From: an uncultured Campylobacter sp.
GTDB taxonomy: Bacteria; Campylobacterota; Campylobacteria; Campylobacterales; Campylobacteraceae
NCBI RefSeq assembly: GCF_937959485.1
Contig: NZ_CALGPY010000005.1
Coordinates: forward strand, 1 to 64,000
Direction of reading: 5' to 3'
Length of the DNA: 64,000 bases
Positions 1 through 9,561 of the stretch are shown piece after piece; positions within the stretch are counted from its first letter, which is position 1, and the number at the start of each line of letters is the position of its first letter. The notes beneath the pieces are model-generated. The model was not told the DNA's origin. It made no database searches and was given only the letters and a program-made list of their open reading frames with translations. A program made the position numbers and the translations under genes.

Positions 1-56
1 TAAAATTCTAAAATTCTAAAATTCTAAAATTCTAAAATTCTAAAATTCTAAAATTT
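1..56. repeat. Octanucleotide tandem repeat, 7 units
   Basis: Six perfect head-to-tail copies of TAAAATTC (1-48) followed by a seventh with a final T (49-56). The array touches the window edge, so the true copy number may be larger. It is intergenic and lies beyond the 3' end of the thioesterase gene. Each unit contains the hexamer AAATTC that is dispersed all over this window. Confidence 0.9.
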
Positions 57-222
57 TGTCTGCAAGGTTTTCTACCAAAATACTATACAGCAAAATTCCA
101 CGCTTGAAATTATAAAATTTTACGCAGCAAATTCTGTGCACTAGGCTTATCCCACATAAGAATTTTCGCGTTATAAGCTTGACGCTAAAATTCCTTGAGC
201 TAAAACTAAAGTCTGAGAAATT

Positions 223-642
223 TTAAAATCCGTGCAGCCGCTTGATCTCCGCGCTGATCGGCTTTTTTTGGCCTGATTTGGTCACGCTTACGTAGGTTGC
301 GATCGCGCTGGTTACGTGCAAGCACTCGCGAAATCCATCCTCGCCCAGCCGCAGCGCTGCGACCTCGATCTGCACGCGGATAGAGGTATTTCCCACGCTT
401 AGGACTTTTGCGTAGCAGCTGATGACATCTCCGATAAATACGGGCTGCTTGAAAGTTACCTCCTGCATCGAGATCGTCACGACCCGCTCTGGCGCTATCT
501 CGCGCGCCGCCGTCGCACCCGCTAAATCGATCTGCGATAGTATCCAGCCGCCGAAAATATTGCCCGAGCTGTTCGTGTCCTTCGGCAGCGCTACGACCTT
601 GATGCGCGGCTCGCCGAAATCGTCTAAGTTTAAATCGCTCAT
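223..642 (-). CDS. yciA: Acyl-CoA thioesterase, YciA-type hotdog protein
   Basis: A 139-residue single hotdog-fold thioesterase that hydrolyses acyl-CoA in the cytoplasm. The family signature is clear: N24, then the G27-N28-x-x-G-G-W turn and D39 in the long helix (SQIDLAGA), which supplies the catalytic Asp of this family. The second half carries the VTFKQPVFIGD strand typical of YciA/FcoT-like enzymes. Length matches the family (about 130-150). The ATG at 642 is preceded on the minus strand by an AAGGAG-like ribosome site. It is divergent from the CiaB gene, with a 185-base gap between them. Substrate range is not visible from sequence. Confidence 0.9.
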   Translation of the reverse strand: MSDLNLDDFGEPRIKVVALPKDTNSSGNIFGGWILSQIDLAGATAAREIAPERVVTISMQEVTFKQPVFIGDVISCYAKVLSVGNTSIRVQIEVAALRLGEDGFRECLHVTSAIATYVSVTKSGQKKPISAEIKRLHGF

Positions 643-702
643 TTTTACTCCTTAAATTTAAAAATCTCGCATTTTAACCGCGCAAATTTAACACTTTTTC
701 GA

Positions 703-708
703 TACAAT
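703..708 (+). promoter_or_regulatory. Putative sigma-70 -10 element (TACAAT) upstream of ciaB
   Basis: TACAAT preceded by a T-rich stretch, about 120 bases before the ciaB start. T-rich upstream DNA in place of a defined -35 box is usual for Campylobacter sigma-70 promoters. Position only; no start site is known. Confidence 0.35.
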
Positions 709-827
709 CGGCAAAAATCTATGCCGAAATTTTAAAATTTTAAGCGGATGCGAGGATAGAATTTTGCTCGCGAAGCAGACACATTCCGCTCGCAAAAAGA
801 CAATAAAAACGGCAAAAAGGATAAGCG

Positions 828-2642
828 ATGAACGATTTTGCAAAACTTAGCGAGATGGCGGCGAGCGCTAAGGCGCGACTAAACGCCCTCTACGACGAGC
901 CGCACGCCGAGCTGATCACGCGCGGGCTAGAGATCTGCGGCTTTGAATCTGGCGATACCGCGCGCATCGCCGTGCTACGCCGAATCGTTGATCTCAAAGA
1001 GGATCCGCTACTGCAAGAATTTCGCCGCTTGGGCTACGATGAGGCGCAGCAGCGCGAGCTAAAGAGCAAAATGTATGATTTCACGCGCGAAATACACGAG
1101 AGCATGCACGCGGCTCTCATCGCCGAGGCAGGCGCGCAGGGGATTTTGCAGCCGTTTTATCTGGAGCTTTTAAAGGGCGTGCACCGCATCGGGCTCCTGC
1201 TAAGCGATATGCAAAAAAGCTGGCAAGCCCTAATTATCGAAGGCACGAACAAGCGCTTACAGAGGGAATTTAGCTCGCTTGCGCAGGCGAAGGAATTTTT
1301 ACTGCAAGAGGAGCTGTTTATGCGCACGCCTCACGGCGAGATCTGCGAGCGCTGCTACGGCGCGATAGTGCAGCGCGAGGGCAAATCCCAAATGGTGCCC
1401 TACGCCGTGGCATTTGCGGATGAGACGGCGAAGCTGCAGAGCGAATTTAGCGATCTTTTGGAGTGCCTGGTGACGCTTGCCGAAGATGAGAGCGAGCTAT
1501 CCTACATCGCGTATCTAGGCAAGCTCAAACAGGCCTTTTGCGAGAAAGACGCTAGCGCGGTAATCGGCGCGTGGCGGGATGCGGAGATCGCGTGGATGGA
1601 TATAAAAACGCCGCTTCAGATCGGTCATCCTCTCGAATACTACGAGGACGCCTACACACACGCAGTCGCGCTGGAATGGGATGTCAGGCTTGCAGGCGCG
1701 TATGAGTTTAGCGCGGAGGAATTTAAAGCGCGCGTAAGCGAGAGCTTTGAGCGTGCGTATGAAAAAATCGGCGCAAATAACGCCGTAATGCACTCGCTCG
1801 TGCTCTCAAACATCGCCAAAACCCAGCTTTACGTCTGCGCGCCGCTAATCTACTACGGAGCCGATCTGAACGGGCTCTTTTCGGCGCAGGTCGTACCCAA
1901 CGACGAGTTCGTAAGCACCAACTGCGGCAAGAAAATTTTCGCCTTCGTAAATTTCGTCTATGAAAGCGCCAAGGCTAGACCTTTTATGCGGCTAAGCGGC
2001 GAAATTTTCGACCTTGAGTATCTAAATTTCGGGCGCGAAATTTTATTTAAAAAGCCGCAAATTTGGCGCCGCGTCTACGAAATATCGACGATCGGACATG
2101 AGTTCGGGCATATATTTTTCATCGACGCGGACACCGAGGCGCGCATGAACCGCTCGGGGCTTTTTAAGCTCATCGAGGAGTACAAAGCGACCACAGGCGG
2201 GCTCGTGAGCTTCTTTTTCCACGAGGAGGAGGAGTTTTGCCTGCCGGTGCTAGATGAGTTGATCCGCCGCGCCGTGGGGCTCATCGCGTGGCAGCGAGTG
2301 GAGGAGCTAAAGCCCTACTACTGCGAGGCTCTGATACATCTGAGCTTGCTTTTTGCATCGGGCGTTTTGAAATTTGACGGCATGCGGCTGGCGGTTAAAT
2401 TTGACCGCGCAGGCTATGAGAGCTTCAAAGCTGCGTGCTTGCAAAACTACGAGGAGCTGGCGCGGCTTTATTGCGACAAAAAGGACGCAGCGGAATTTTT
2501 ATCGCGCTTTGCAGAGCTTAGCGGCGGCGTGTATCTGCCGCGCGAGGCGCAAGTGCGAGAGTTTGTGGAGTTTTACTACTCGCGCTACGAAGCGATCGGC
2601 AACGAAACCGATCCGAGCGGCGAGCGAGCAAAGTGGCTTTAA
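828..2642 (+). CDS. ciaB: CiaB-like invasion antigen / M3-like metallopeptidase family protein
   Basis: A 604-residue soluble protein, close to the length of C. jejuni CiaB (about 610), which was described as a protein exported during host-cell contact. No signal peptide or membrane segment is present. A zinc-type HEFGH motif lies at residues 424-428 (TIGHEFGHIFF), followed by acidic residues, so the fold resembles an M3-family peptidase; whether it has peptidase activity is unknown. The ATG at 828 follows AAAAAGGATAAGCG. Homologues occur in non-invasive Campylobacterota too, so a purely virulence role should not be assumed. Name assigned by overall length and recognised sequence character. 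Confidence 0.75.
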   Translation: MNDFAKLSEMAASAKARLNALYDEPHAELITRGLEICGFESGDTARIAVLRRIVDLKEDPLLQEFRRLGYDEAQQRELKSKMYDFTREIHESMHAALIAEAGAQGILQPFYLELLKGVHRIGLLLSDMQKSWQALIIEGTNKRLQREFSSLAQAKEFLLQEELFMRTPHGEICERCYGAIVQREGKSQMVPYAVAFADETAKLQSEFSDLLECLVTLAEDESELSYIAYLGKLKQAFCEKDASAVIGAWRDAEIAWMDIKTPLQIGHPLEYYEDAYTHAVALEWDVRLAGAYEFSAEEFKARVSESFERAYEKIGANNAVMHSLVLSNIAKTQLYVCAPLIYYGADLNGLFSAQVVPNDEFVSTNCGKKIFAFVNFVYESAKARPFMRLSGEIFDLEYLNFGREILFKKPQIWRRVYEISTIGHEFGHIFFIDADTEARMNRSGLFKLIEEYKATTGGLVSFFFHEEEEFCLPVLDELIRRAVGLIAWQRVEELKPYYCEALIHLSLLFASGVLKFDGMRLAVKFDRAGYESFKAACLQNYEELARLYCDKKDAAEFLSRFAELSGGVYLPREAQVREFVEFYYSRYEAIGNETDPSGERAKWL

Positions 2643-2714
2643 AATTTCGAACCCAAACCGCGCCTTAAAATAATGGGAAGCTAGTAAAATTCCGCGGAAT
2701 TTCAAGGGGAAAGC

Positions 2715-3392
2715 ATGAGATATTTTAAAAATTTACTCTCCGATTTGCGAAACGGCAGGGTCGCGCTGCACCCGATTTTACTCGCGGCGATGTTTTGCAT
2801 AGTAAAATTTTCGTGGCCTAGGTTAATAGGCAATGTAGGCGAAAGTGATGCACTCGGCAGCTTCATATTTATGGACTTCATTCAATGTGCGTGTTTCATA
2901 GCGCTGGGCGCACATCTTGTCTATGTGGCGGGGCGTGGCAGCAAAAACAGCCAAAGTAGTAGCTGCGAAAACAGCGACTACGAAGGCGCGGTACAACCCC
3001 GTGAGCTACGCTATTTAGCCGTGCTGCGCATTATCTTATGCGCTCTGTGTATCATTGCTTGCGTGGCGGGATATCTTAGCGCGGATATAAATCACCAAAA
3101 ATTAGGCGTTCTAAATTGGTTTTTCCCGACTGCGCTAGCAAGCGCTTTCATATATTTGATTGCGATCTGGATTGTTACGACGGGCTCCGAAGTACTAATT
3201 TGGGGCGTTATCTTCGTGATAAGCTATGTGGCTGCTTACTATGCAGTTTGGATAGGTTTTTTTACCATTCCTGTAGAGTATGGCGGGTTTGCATTTTGGA
3301 AAGGGCTGGAGATAATATTTCCGCTAATTTGGGCGTTTTATTTCAAGCGCGCCTACAAAAAGCGTCTAGCAGAGGAGATGCGCGAGGCATAA
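2715..3392 (+). CDS. Hypothetical polytopic membrane protein
   Basis: A 225-residue protein with about six hydrophobic segments (roughly residues 18-35, 52-75, 100-122, 135-155, 160-185, 195-213), a polar loop with repeated Ser/Asn around residues 76-90, and a basic C-terminal tail (FKRAYKKRLAEE). The ATG follows AAGGGGAAAGC, a good ribosome site. I do not recognise a family. It is 72 bases downstream of ciaB on the same strand and could be cotranscribed. A perfect 16-base palindrome (AAATTCCGCGGAATTT, about 2687-2702) sits just before it. Confidence 0.7.
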   Translation: MRYFKNLLSDLRNGRVALHPILLAAMFCIVKFSWPRLIGNVGESDALGSFIFMDFIQCACFIALGAHLVYVAGRGSKNSQSSSCENSDYEGAVQPRELRYLAVLRIILCALCIIACVAGYLSADINHQKLGVLNWFFPTALASAFIYLIAIWIVTTGSEVLIWGVIFVISYVAAYYAVWIGFFTIPVEYGGFAFWKGLEIIFPLIWAFYFKRAYKKRLAEEMREA

Positions 3393-3462
3393 CGACGAAC
3401 TAAGCACAGAATTTTAGCCAAAATTTTACGCCGCCAACCGCAGTTTAAAATTAGCGCGAGTG

Positions 3463-3619
3463 TAGCTCGCCCTTTGAGCGTGCCAGGGGTTGGGGGATTT
3501 TAAGGGGGAAGGGGAGCGACCTCGCAAGTAGCGCCCCTTCCCCCTTAAGAGAAAATGCCGTCACTACCTAAATTCTAGAGGCAAAATTCTACATAGAGAA
3601 ATTTTAAATTTATTACAAA
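3463..3619 (+). repeat. Intergenic hairpin element, copy A
   Basis: Contains a perfect 15-bp inverted repeat (3500-3514 with 3534-3548, core GGGGGAAGGGG) around a 19-base loop that includes GCGACCTCGC. Its flanks (GAGCGTGCCAGGGGTTGGGG before, TTAAGA then a TAGAGGCAAAATTCTACA-like tail after) recur in copy B at 3832-4046, so the unit is larger than the hairpin. No coding capacity. Confidence 0.75.
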
Positions 3620-3644
3620 ATAAAATTCCGTTTAAATTTTAATT

Positions 3645-3735
3645 CGTGATATATCTTGGGGCGGGAAGGGAGCTTGAATTGCGAGGTCGCTCCCCTTCCC
3701 GCCCCAAAACCCCACCCATCCCCCGACGACGCTAG
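3645..3735 (-). repeat. Intergenic hairpin element, inverted copy C
   Basis: A perfect 15-bp inverted repeat (3656-3670 with 3693-3707, core GGGGCGGGAAGGG). Its loop carries TTGCGAGGTCGCT, the reverse complement of the loop of copy A, and the flanking G/C-rich tract matches copy A on the opposite strand. The repeat therefore lies inverted relative to copies A and B. Confidence 0.7.
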
Positions 3736-3831
3736 CGGTGCAGGCTACGCCTGAGTTTAATTCTAATGAAACAAACATGAGTAAAATTCCTCATGTAGTA
3801 ATCCAAGTCATATTAAATTTTAACGCGGACG

Positions 3832-4046
3832 GAGTCGCCCCCCCTGAGCATGCCAGAGGTTAGGAATTTAAGGGGGCTCCTTGTAAAACGAGCATAGCAA
3901 CGCAAGGCTTAGCCTGCGGCGTTTCTTGCGAGCGCAGCGAAGTAGAGAAAGTAGTACCCTTCTCCCTTAAGAAAAAACGTGCCGAAACCCGAATTCCAGA
4001 GGCAGAATTTTACAATAGCAGAATCTAGAATTTTAAATTTATATTG
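3832..4046 (+). repeat. Intergenic element, diverged copy B
   Basis: Aligns with copy A at both ends: TGAGCATGCCAGAGGTTAGG against TGAGCGTGCCAGGGGTTGGG on the left, and CTCCCTTAAGAAAAAACGTG plus an ATTCCAGAGGCAGAATT-like tail on the right. The middle is replaced by about 60 unrelated bases, so the hairpin core is largely lost. Confidence 0.7.
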
Positions 4047-4080
4047 CGAATTTTACGAGCCGCAATTTAAAAGCAAAGCT

Positions 4081-4608
4081 CTAAATTTCAACATCCATAT
4101 CCACGGATTCGATCTGCAAGCCGCGCAGATCCGCGAGATTCTGCACCGCGGCGTCCGTTTCGGCGTTTTTGGGAAGCACGATATGAAAGCCGCGATCAAA
4201 CGCCAAGAAAAAATTCTCTCCGCCCGCAGCGATGCGATTTAGTGAGCGCGCGGCAAATTTCTCGCTTGCGCGCGGCTCGCCCTTCGAAAATGAAATTTCA
4301 TCCTCGCCCGCGATAAATTCCATCTCTATGTTCGAGTTTTGCGCGAGCTTGGCGGAAGCCAGATGCTTTCTTAGCATGCTGCGGTAAAATTTCGGATAAA
4401 AAATAAGCCACGCCGCACCCAAAATAACCGACGATATACTCGCAATCGGCGCCGTTTTTAAAAGCCCGTCGATGATGATGCCAACGAGCAAAAACTCAAA
4501 TGGTATGGCGTAGGTGCTGATGAGGCGCTGCTTGCGCGCCTTTTTGCTGTAAAGCAGCATAAATTTATTGAGATTATCGACATCGCGATTGGTGATACAT
4601 ACTTTCAT
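4081..4608 (-). CDS. YcxB-like membrane protein
   Basis: A 175-residue protein with two adjacent transmembrane segments (about residues 32-51 and 56-74) and a C-terminal soluble domain with the pattern NRIAAGGENFFLAF followed by HIVLPKNA, which resembles the YcxB-like C-terminal (PH-like) domain family. The ATG follows AAAGGAAAAAT on the minus strand. Function in this family is unknown. It is divergent from the following fusion gene, with 97 bases between the starts. Confidence 0.7.
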   Translation of the reverse strand: MKVCITNRDVDNLNKFMLLYSKKARKQRLISTYAIPFEFLLVGIIIDGLLKTAPIASISSVILGAAWLIFYPKFYRSMLRKHLASAKLAQNSNIEMEFIAGEDEISFSKGEPRASEKFAARSLNRIAAGGENFFLAFDRGFHIVLPKNAETDAAVQNLADLRGLQIESVDMDVEI

Positions 4609-4705
4609 ATTTTTCCTTTAATTTTTGCGTAATTGTAGCGAAGCCGCCTTAAATTTGCGTCCGTTAACTTCCATGAGATAAAATCCAGTTTTTAAAGGAG
4701 CGCCC

Positions 4706-7700
4706 GTGAAATCTCTATTAAAAATCAACGGATTTTTGCCGTTTTTAGCGATTATGTTTATCAACGCAAGCGTCGATCTGGGCCATAAGATCACGATCCA
4801 AAACGTCCTTGTTAAAAGCGCCGATTCAGGCGCTCTCATCGCCCTTACCTCGCTTGTAAATTTGCTGATTTTGCTGCCTTACGTATTTCTTTTTAGCGCC
4901 AGCGGCTATCTCAACGACAAATTCTCGCGCACCCGCATTACGCGGATCTGCGCGAAACTCGGCGTCGCGCTTACCGCGCTCATTACGCTCGGATATCTGT
5001 GCGGATGGTTTTATTTCGCATTTTTTATGACGATCCTGCTTGCGGCGCAAAGCGCGATCTACTCGCCCGCCAAATACGGCCTGATTAAAAAGATCGTCGG
5101 CGCCAAAAATTTAGGCGCGGCAAACGGCCTCGTGCAGGCGCTTACCATCATCGCGATTCTGCTTTCATCGCTTGTTTTTTCGGTGATTTTCGAGCTGTTT
5201 GCAGCCCGTAGCAGCGACGCGGGCGAGCTGATGAGCTCGGTTTGGTTCATCGGCGTGCTTTTGGTCGCGGGCTCCGTGCTTGAAACATACTACTCATATA
5301 AAATTCCATTCTTCGACGCCGCACAACCGCAGGCGGAATTTAATAAAGACGACTATTTTAAGCTTCGCTATCTAAGGCAAAATTTAAATTTTGTGCTAAA
5401 AGACAAAAATGTCCTACTCTGCACGCTCGGACTTTCGATGTTTTGGGCGGTCTCGCAGCTCGTGATCGCGACCTTCCCGGCTCACTACAAGAGCCTTAGC
5501 GGCAGCGATAACGTAATGGTGATCCAGGTAATCTTAGCTCTTAGCGCGATCGGAATCGCGCTAGGCTCGATCTTTGCGGGCAGCTACTGCAAAAAACATA
5601 TCGAGCTAGGTATCGTGCCGTTCGGCGCATTCGGGCTTGCGCTCGCGCTAATGGTGCTAGCCAACGCGCACTCGGTATTTTGGCTCGGTACGGCATCGTT
5701 TTTCTTCGGATTTAGCGGCGGAATTTTCATCGTGCCGCTCAACGCCGTAATTCAGTTTTTCACCGCCGATGAGCGCATGGGGCGGGTACTCGCGGGCTCA
5801 AATTTCATCCAAAATATCTTTATGGTGCTGTTTTTGCTCATCGCCATCATCTTGGTGCATTTTGCGGTCGCCAGCGGCGAAATTTTCGTTATGGCGGCAC
5901 TGTGCGTGCTTATCTGCGGGATCTTCGGCGCAAAATATCTGCCGCAGCTTTTCGTTAGAATTTTACTCATTCCGTTTATGAAATTCGGCTACCAAGTCCA
6001 CGTAGACGGTATCGAAAACATCCCGCAAAAAGGCGGCGTACTGCTTTTAGGCAACCACATCAGCTGGATCGATTGGGCGGTGGTGCAGCTTGCGTGCCCG
6101 CGCGGAGTACGCTTCGTGATGCATCGCAGCTACTATGATCTGTGGTATTTGAAGTGGTTTTTTAAAATTTTCCGCGTCATTCCGATCGGAGCGGGCGTGA
6201 GCAAAAGCGCGATCGAAAGCATTCGCGAGGCGCTAAATGCAGGCGAAGTAGTGGGGCTCTTCCCAGAAGGGCACATCAGCTACAACGGCCGCATAGACGA
6301 GTTTCAGGGCGGATTTGAGCTAGCTGCGCACGATACGAACTCCGTAATCGTGCCTTTTTATATCAGGGGGCTTTGGGGATCGACGTTTTCGCGCGCCAGC
6401 GAACATTATAAAAGAACGATCTCGCAAAGCGGCAAAAACGCACTTCGCGTAAGCTTCGGCGCGCCGATTGAGGCAAATTCCAAGGCGCACGAGGTAAAGC
6501 GCGCAGTAACGGAGCTGTCGTTTTTCAGCTGGGGCAAATATCTCGCAAGCCTAAAGCCGCTTGCCTACAACTGGCTAAATCAAGCCAAAAGATCGCCTTT
6601 TAAGCGCGTAGCGGTCGATAGCACTGGAGTGAGCTTCACAAATTTAGCGATGATGAGCGCCGTTTTGATACTTCACAAAAGACTAAAGAGCCGCATAAGC
6701 AGCGAGGAGAACATCGGTATCATTTTGCCTAGCTCGGTCATCGCAAGCGCCGTAAATTTAACTCTTTTTGCGATGGGCAAAACGAGCGTAAATTTAAACT
6801 ACACGCTAAGCGAAGAAAATTTAATCTACTGCGCGGATAAAGCAAATATCCGCACGATCATCAGCTCGCGCAAATTCGTAGAAAAGCTCAAATCAAAGGG
6901 CTTTGAGCTGGAAAGCTCGATCGGCGATCGGCTCGTATACCTTGAGGATCTAAGCGAGGGCGTCTCTAAAAACGAGCGCATAGCCTGCGCGCTAAAATCG
7001 CTGCTGATGCCTAAAATTTTATTTCGCGCGCTGTATTTTAAGCCGCACGCAATAGATGACGTAGCGACCATTTTATTTAGCAGCGGCAGCGAGGGAAAGC
7101 CCAAAGGCGTGGTTTTGACGCATAAAAATATAATGGCGAACGTCCGCCAAATTTCGGAGCTCATAAACGCCAACGAGCACGATGCGATTTTAGCGTCGCT
7201 GCCGATCTTTCACTGCTTCGGACTTACCGTAACGACGCTCTTTCCGCTAAACGACGGAATTTTAAGCATCCACGTGCCCGATCCTACAGACGCCTTTAGC
7301 GTCGGCAAGATGAGCGCGAAATACGGCGCTACGATAATGTTCGGCACTTCGACGTTTTTTAGACTCTACACCAAAAATAAAAGGCTCAATCCTCTAATGC
7401 TAGCAAGCATCCGCCTGGCGATTGCGGGCGCGGAGAAGCTAAACGAAAACGTCCGAAAGGAATTTAAGATAAAATTCGGCATCGAAATTTACGAGGGCTA
7501 CGGCACGACCGAGACTGCGCCGGTAGTGAGCGTAAATACGCCGAACGTCCTCGAACCCGATTTTTTCAAAGAGCTTCACTTCAACCGCGAAAAGAGCGTC
7601 GGCTTGCCGCTTGCAGGCACGGTCATAAAGATCACCGATCCCGCCTCGCTGCAACCGCTATCAAACGGGCAGGAGGGGCTTATCTTAATCGGCGGACATC

Positions 7701-8149
7701 AGGTTATGAAGGAGTACTACGATGAGCCGGCAAAAACCGCCGAAGCGATCGCGCAGATAAACGACGTGCGTTACTACAAAAGCGGCGACATCGGCTATAT
7801 CGACGACGACGGGTTTTTATTTATCACCGACCGCCTTTCGCGCTTTGCCAAAATCGGTGGCGAGATGATAAGCCTGGGCGCGGTAGAAAACGCTGTAGGC
7901 GAAATTTTAGGCGAAAGCACGATCTATTCGTGCGTGAACTTAAAAGACGAGAAAAAGGGCGAGAAGATCGCTCTGCTTTACGTGGGCGAGGCGAGCGAGG
8001 ATGAAATTTCGCGCCGCCTAAAGGACTCCGCGCTGGCGCCGATAATGCAGCCAAGCATCGTGAAAAAGGTCGAGCAAATCCCGGTGCTCGGCAGCGGCAA
8101 GGTAAATCTCAAAGCGGTAAAGGATCTGGCGATAGAGCTGGGACTTTAG
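4706..8149 (+). CDS. aas: Fused lysophospholipid transporter (LplT), acyltransferase and acyl-ACP synthetase (Aas)
   Basis: A 1147-residue three-part inner-membrane protein for lysophospholipid recycling. Residues 1-420 form a 12-helix MFS transporter like LplT, which flips lysophospholipid across the inner membrane. Residues about 430-625 form a PlsC-type acyltransferase with the H-x4-D motif at H451-D456 (NHISWID) and PEGH further on. Residues about 640-1147 form an AMP-binding synthetase with the P-loop FSSGSEGKPKG near residue 790, YEGYGTTE, and KIGGEMISLGA near the C-terminus. In E. coli LplT and Aas are separate adjacent genes; here all three activities are on one chain. The start is GTG with AAAGGAG upstream. 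Confidence 0.9.
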   Translation: MKSLLKINGFLPFLAIMFINASVDLGHKITIQNVLVKSADSGALIALTSLVNLLILLPYVFLFSASGYLNDKFSRTRITRICAKLGVALTALITLGYLCGWFYFAFFMTILLAAQSAIYSPAKYGLIKKIVGAKNLGAANGLVQALTIIAILLSSLVFSVIFELFAARSSDAGELMSSVWFIGVLLVAGSVLETYYSYKIPFFDAAQPQAEFNKDDYFKLRYLRQNLNFVLKDKNVLLCTLGLSMFWAVSQLVIATFPAHYKSLSGSDNVMVIQVILALSAIGIALGSIFAGSYCKKHIELGIVPFGAFGLALALMVLANAHSVFWLGTASFFFGFSGGIFIVPLNAVIQFFTADERMGRVLAGSNFIQNIFMVLFLLIAIILVHFAVASGEIFVMAALCVLICGIFGAKYLPQLFVRILLIPFMKFGYQVHVDGIENIPQKGGVLLLGNHISWIDWAVVQLACPRGVRFVMHRSYYDLWYLKWFFKIFRVIPIGAGVSKSAIESIREALNAGEVVGLFPEGHISYNGRIDEFQGGFELAAHDTNSVIVPFYIRGLWGSTFSRASEHYKRTISQSGKNALRVSFGAPIEANSKAHEVKRAVTELSFFSWGKYLASLKPLAYNWLNQAKRSPFKRVAVDSTGVSFTNLAMMSAVLILHKRLKSRISSEENIGIILPSSVIASAVNLTLFAMGKTSVNLNYTLSEENLIYCADKANIRTIISSRKFVEKLKSKGFELESSIGDRLVYLEDLSEGVSKNERIACALKSLLMPKILFRALYFKPHAIDDVATILFSSGSEGKPKGVVLTHKNIMANVRQISELINANEHDAILASLPIFHCFGLTVTTLFPLNDGILSIHVPDPTDAFSVGKMSAKYGATIMFGTSTFFRLYTKNKRLNPLMLASIRLAIAGAEKLNENVRKEFKIKFGIEIYEGYGTTETAPVVSVNTPNVLEPDFFKELHFNREKSVGLPLAGTVIKITDPASLQPLSNGQEGLILIGGHQVMKEYYDEPAKTAEAIAQINDVRYYKSGDIGYIDDDGFLFITDRLSRFAKIGGEMISLGAVENAVGEILGESTIYSCVNLKDEKKGEKIALLYVGEASEDEISRRLKDSALAPIMQPSIVKKVEQIPVLGSGKVNLKAVKDLAIELGL

Positions 8150-8783
8150 GACAAAATCTAAAAAAAGGATTTGGTTAGTGCGAGGCTTTAAAGCCGCGAA
8201 ATTCCGGCTATATCGCAGAGTGGTAGAATTTTGGTTGTATCGGCGTGGCGAAATTTTGCGGTGCAAAATTTTAATTGATTGAAATTGTATGGTATGAAAT
8301 TTAAAACTCTAGGAATTGAAAAGCCCGTGCGATAAAAATACGCTGTGAGTGCAAGATGACGGGGCTACTGACGCTGCTCGTCGTTATTGGCTATAAAACA
8401 AGAGCGCGACGGCAGAATTTCGCGATGTGGGTTTGTGAAGCTGAGGAGTTCTAAGGCGTTAAATTTCAGGCTGCAAAATTCAAAATTGAGAAAAATCTAG
8501 CTGCTAAATTTCGATTAATTCAGTTTGTAAAATTACGCGCATAAGGCGTCTTAGTAAAATATGGAATTTCGTGCTTAAAATTCCACGCCGCGACATAAAA
8601 AGGAATTTTAATCGTGGCAAACAAGCGCGACATATCGGCTCAGCCGTGAAATTCCGCATTAAAATTTTACGTCGAAACCGCAGACGAAATTCTATGAAAT
8701 TTTACCGAGAATGAAATTCTTTAAATTTCGTAACGGAGCGAATTTTAAAATTCTGCTCCGCTACTCAAGAATTTCGCAGCATA
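8150..8783. other. Gene-free interval
   Basis: About 630 bases with no convincing open frame or RNA gene. It is dense in AAATTT/AAATTC/GAATTT words. No hairpin followed by a T-run is evident after the aas stop. Confidence 0.6.
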
Positions 8784-9561
8784 CTATCTTGCATAAAATA
8801 CTGCTAGTGCGTCTTTAGATGTATCATTTTTGCCGGCAGGCTCCTCTTTGCCATCGGACATTATCTTAAATCCCGGCGCCAAATCTACGCTCTTATCGTT
8901 ATTGACGACGAAATTAAGCTCTATCGTTGCACTAGACGGCGCCGCTTTATCGGAGATGCCGTAATCGGCTCTTAATTGCTCTGGCGTCAATTGAGAATGA
9001 TACACTGCATTTTTTAAGAAATCTAATACGCCCGGTAGATATGTCTTATCTTTTTTTAGGGTCTTGGTCTTTTAAAATTTCATCCTCTAGCGACTTATCG
9101 CAATCGATCAATTCCTTCTGATCTTTGTATTCTATCTTACCTTTTACTTTTATAGTCTCTTGGAATTTCGCGTCGTTTAGTTTACAAAGCTTGTTAGCTA
9201 GCTGAAGCAAGCTGTTCCTATCATAAGCTTTACCCCTATAAAACTCCATAGTACTATCCATATTGCTATTTATAGCATCTTTATTATATTTCTCAAGACG
9301 TTCTTTGGTCGCTTTCTCGAGTTCGGCATTTATTGCCTCCACATCTATATCGCACACCATCGTGACGGATTTTAACCCGCCGCGATCAGCCTTCGACCAC
9401 GTGATATTTTTACATCTTTTCGACCCTTCGATCGCCGTGCCTATACTCATAGATTTAAAATCGGGCAAAGTATAGTTTTTGACGAGTTCTATCTCGTCCT
9501 CACCGCATCCTGCTAACACCAAAGCCGCCGCTACGGCACCCATCATATATCTGAGCTTCAT
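8784..9561 (-). pseudogene. Lipoprotein gene interrupted by a frameshift at an A7 run
   Basis: The first frame (9561 to 9046, 171 residues) begins with a signal peptide and lipobox LAGC (C19) and ends in DPKKR at a stop right after seven A residues on the coding strand (9057-9051). The frame that continues beyond it (open from 9071 to 8784) reads KDKTYLPGVLDFLKNAVYHS and onward. Removing one A, or adding two, joins them into a single protein of about 255 residues without gaps, so this is one gene out of frame: phase variation, a true mutation, or a sequencing error. Downstream frame residues have ordinary soluble composition. No family recognised; the protein would be anchored in a membrane via its N-terminal Cys. 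ATG 9561 follows AAGGAGTAAGT. Confidence 0.75.

Noticed and set aside
1515..1793. Open frame of about 92 codons on the minus strand within ciaB
   Set aside because: Lies entirely inside a well supported gene in a GC-rich genome where antisense frames stay open by chance; no ribosome site or recognisable protein.
3463..4046. CRISPR array
   Set aside because: The repeats are three, unevenly spaced, in mixed orientation and diverged, with hairpins longer than CRISPR repeats; no cas genes are present.
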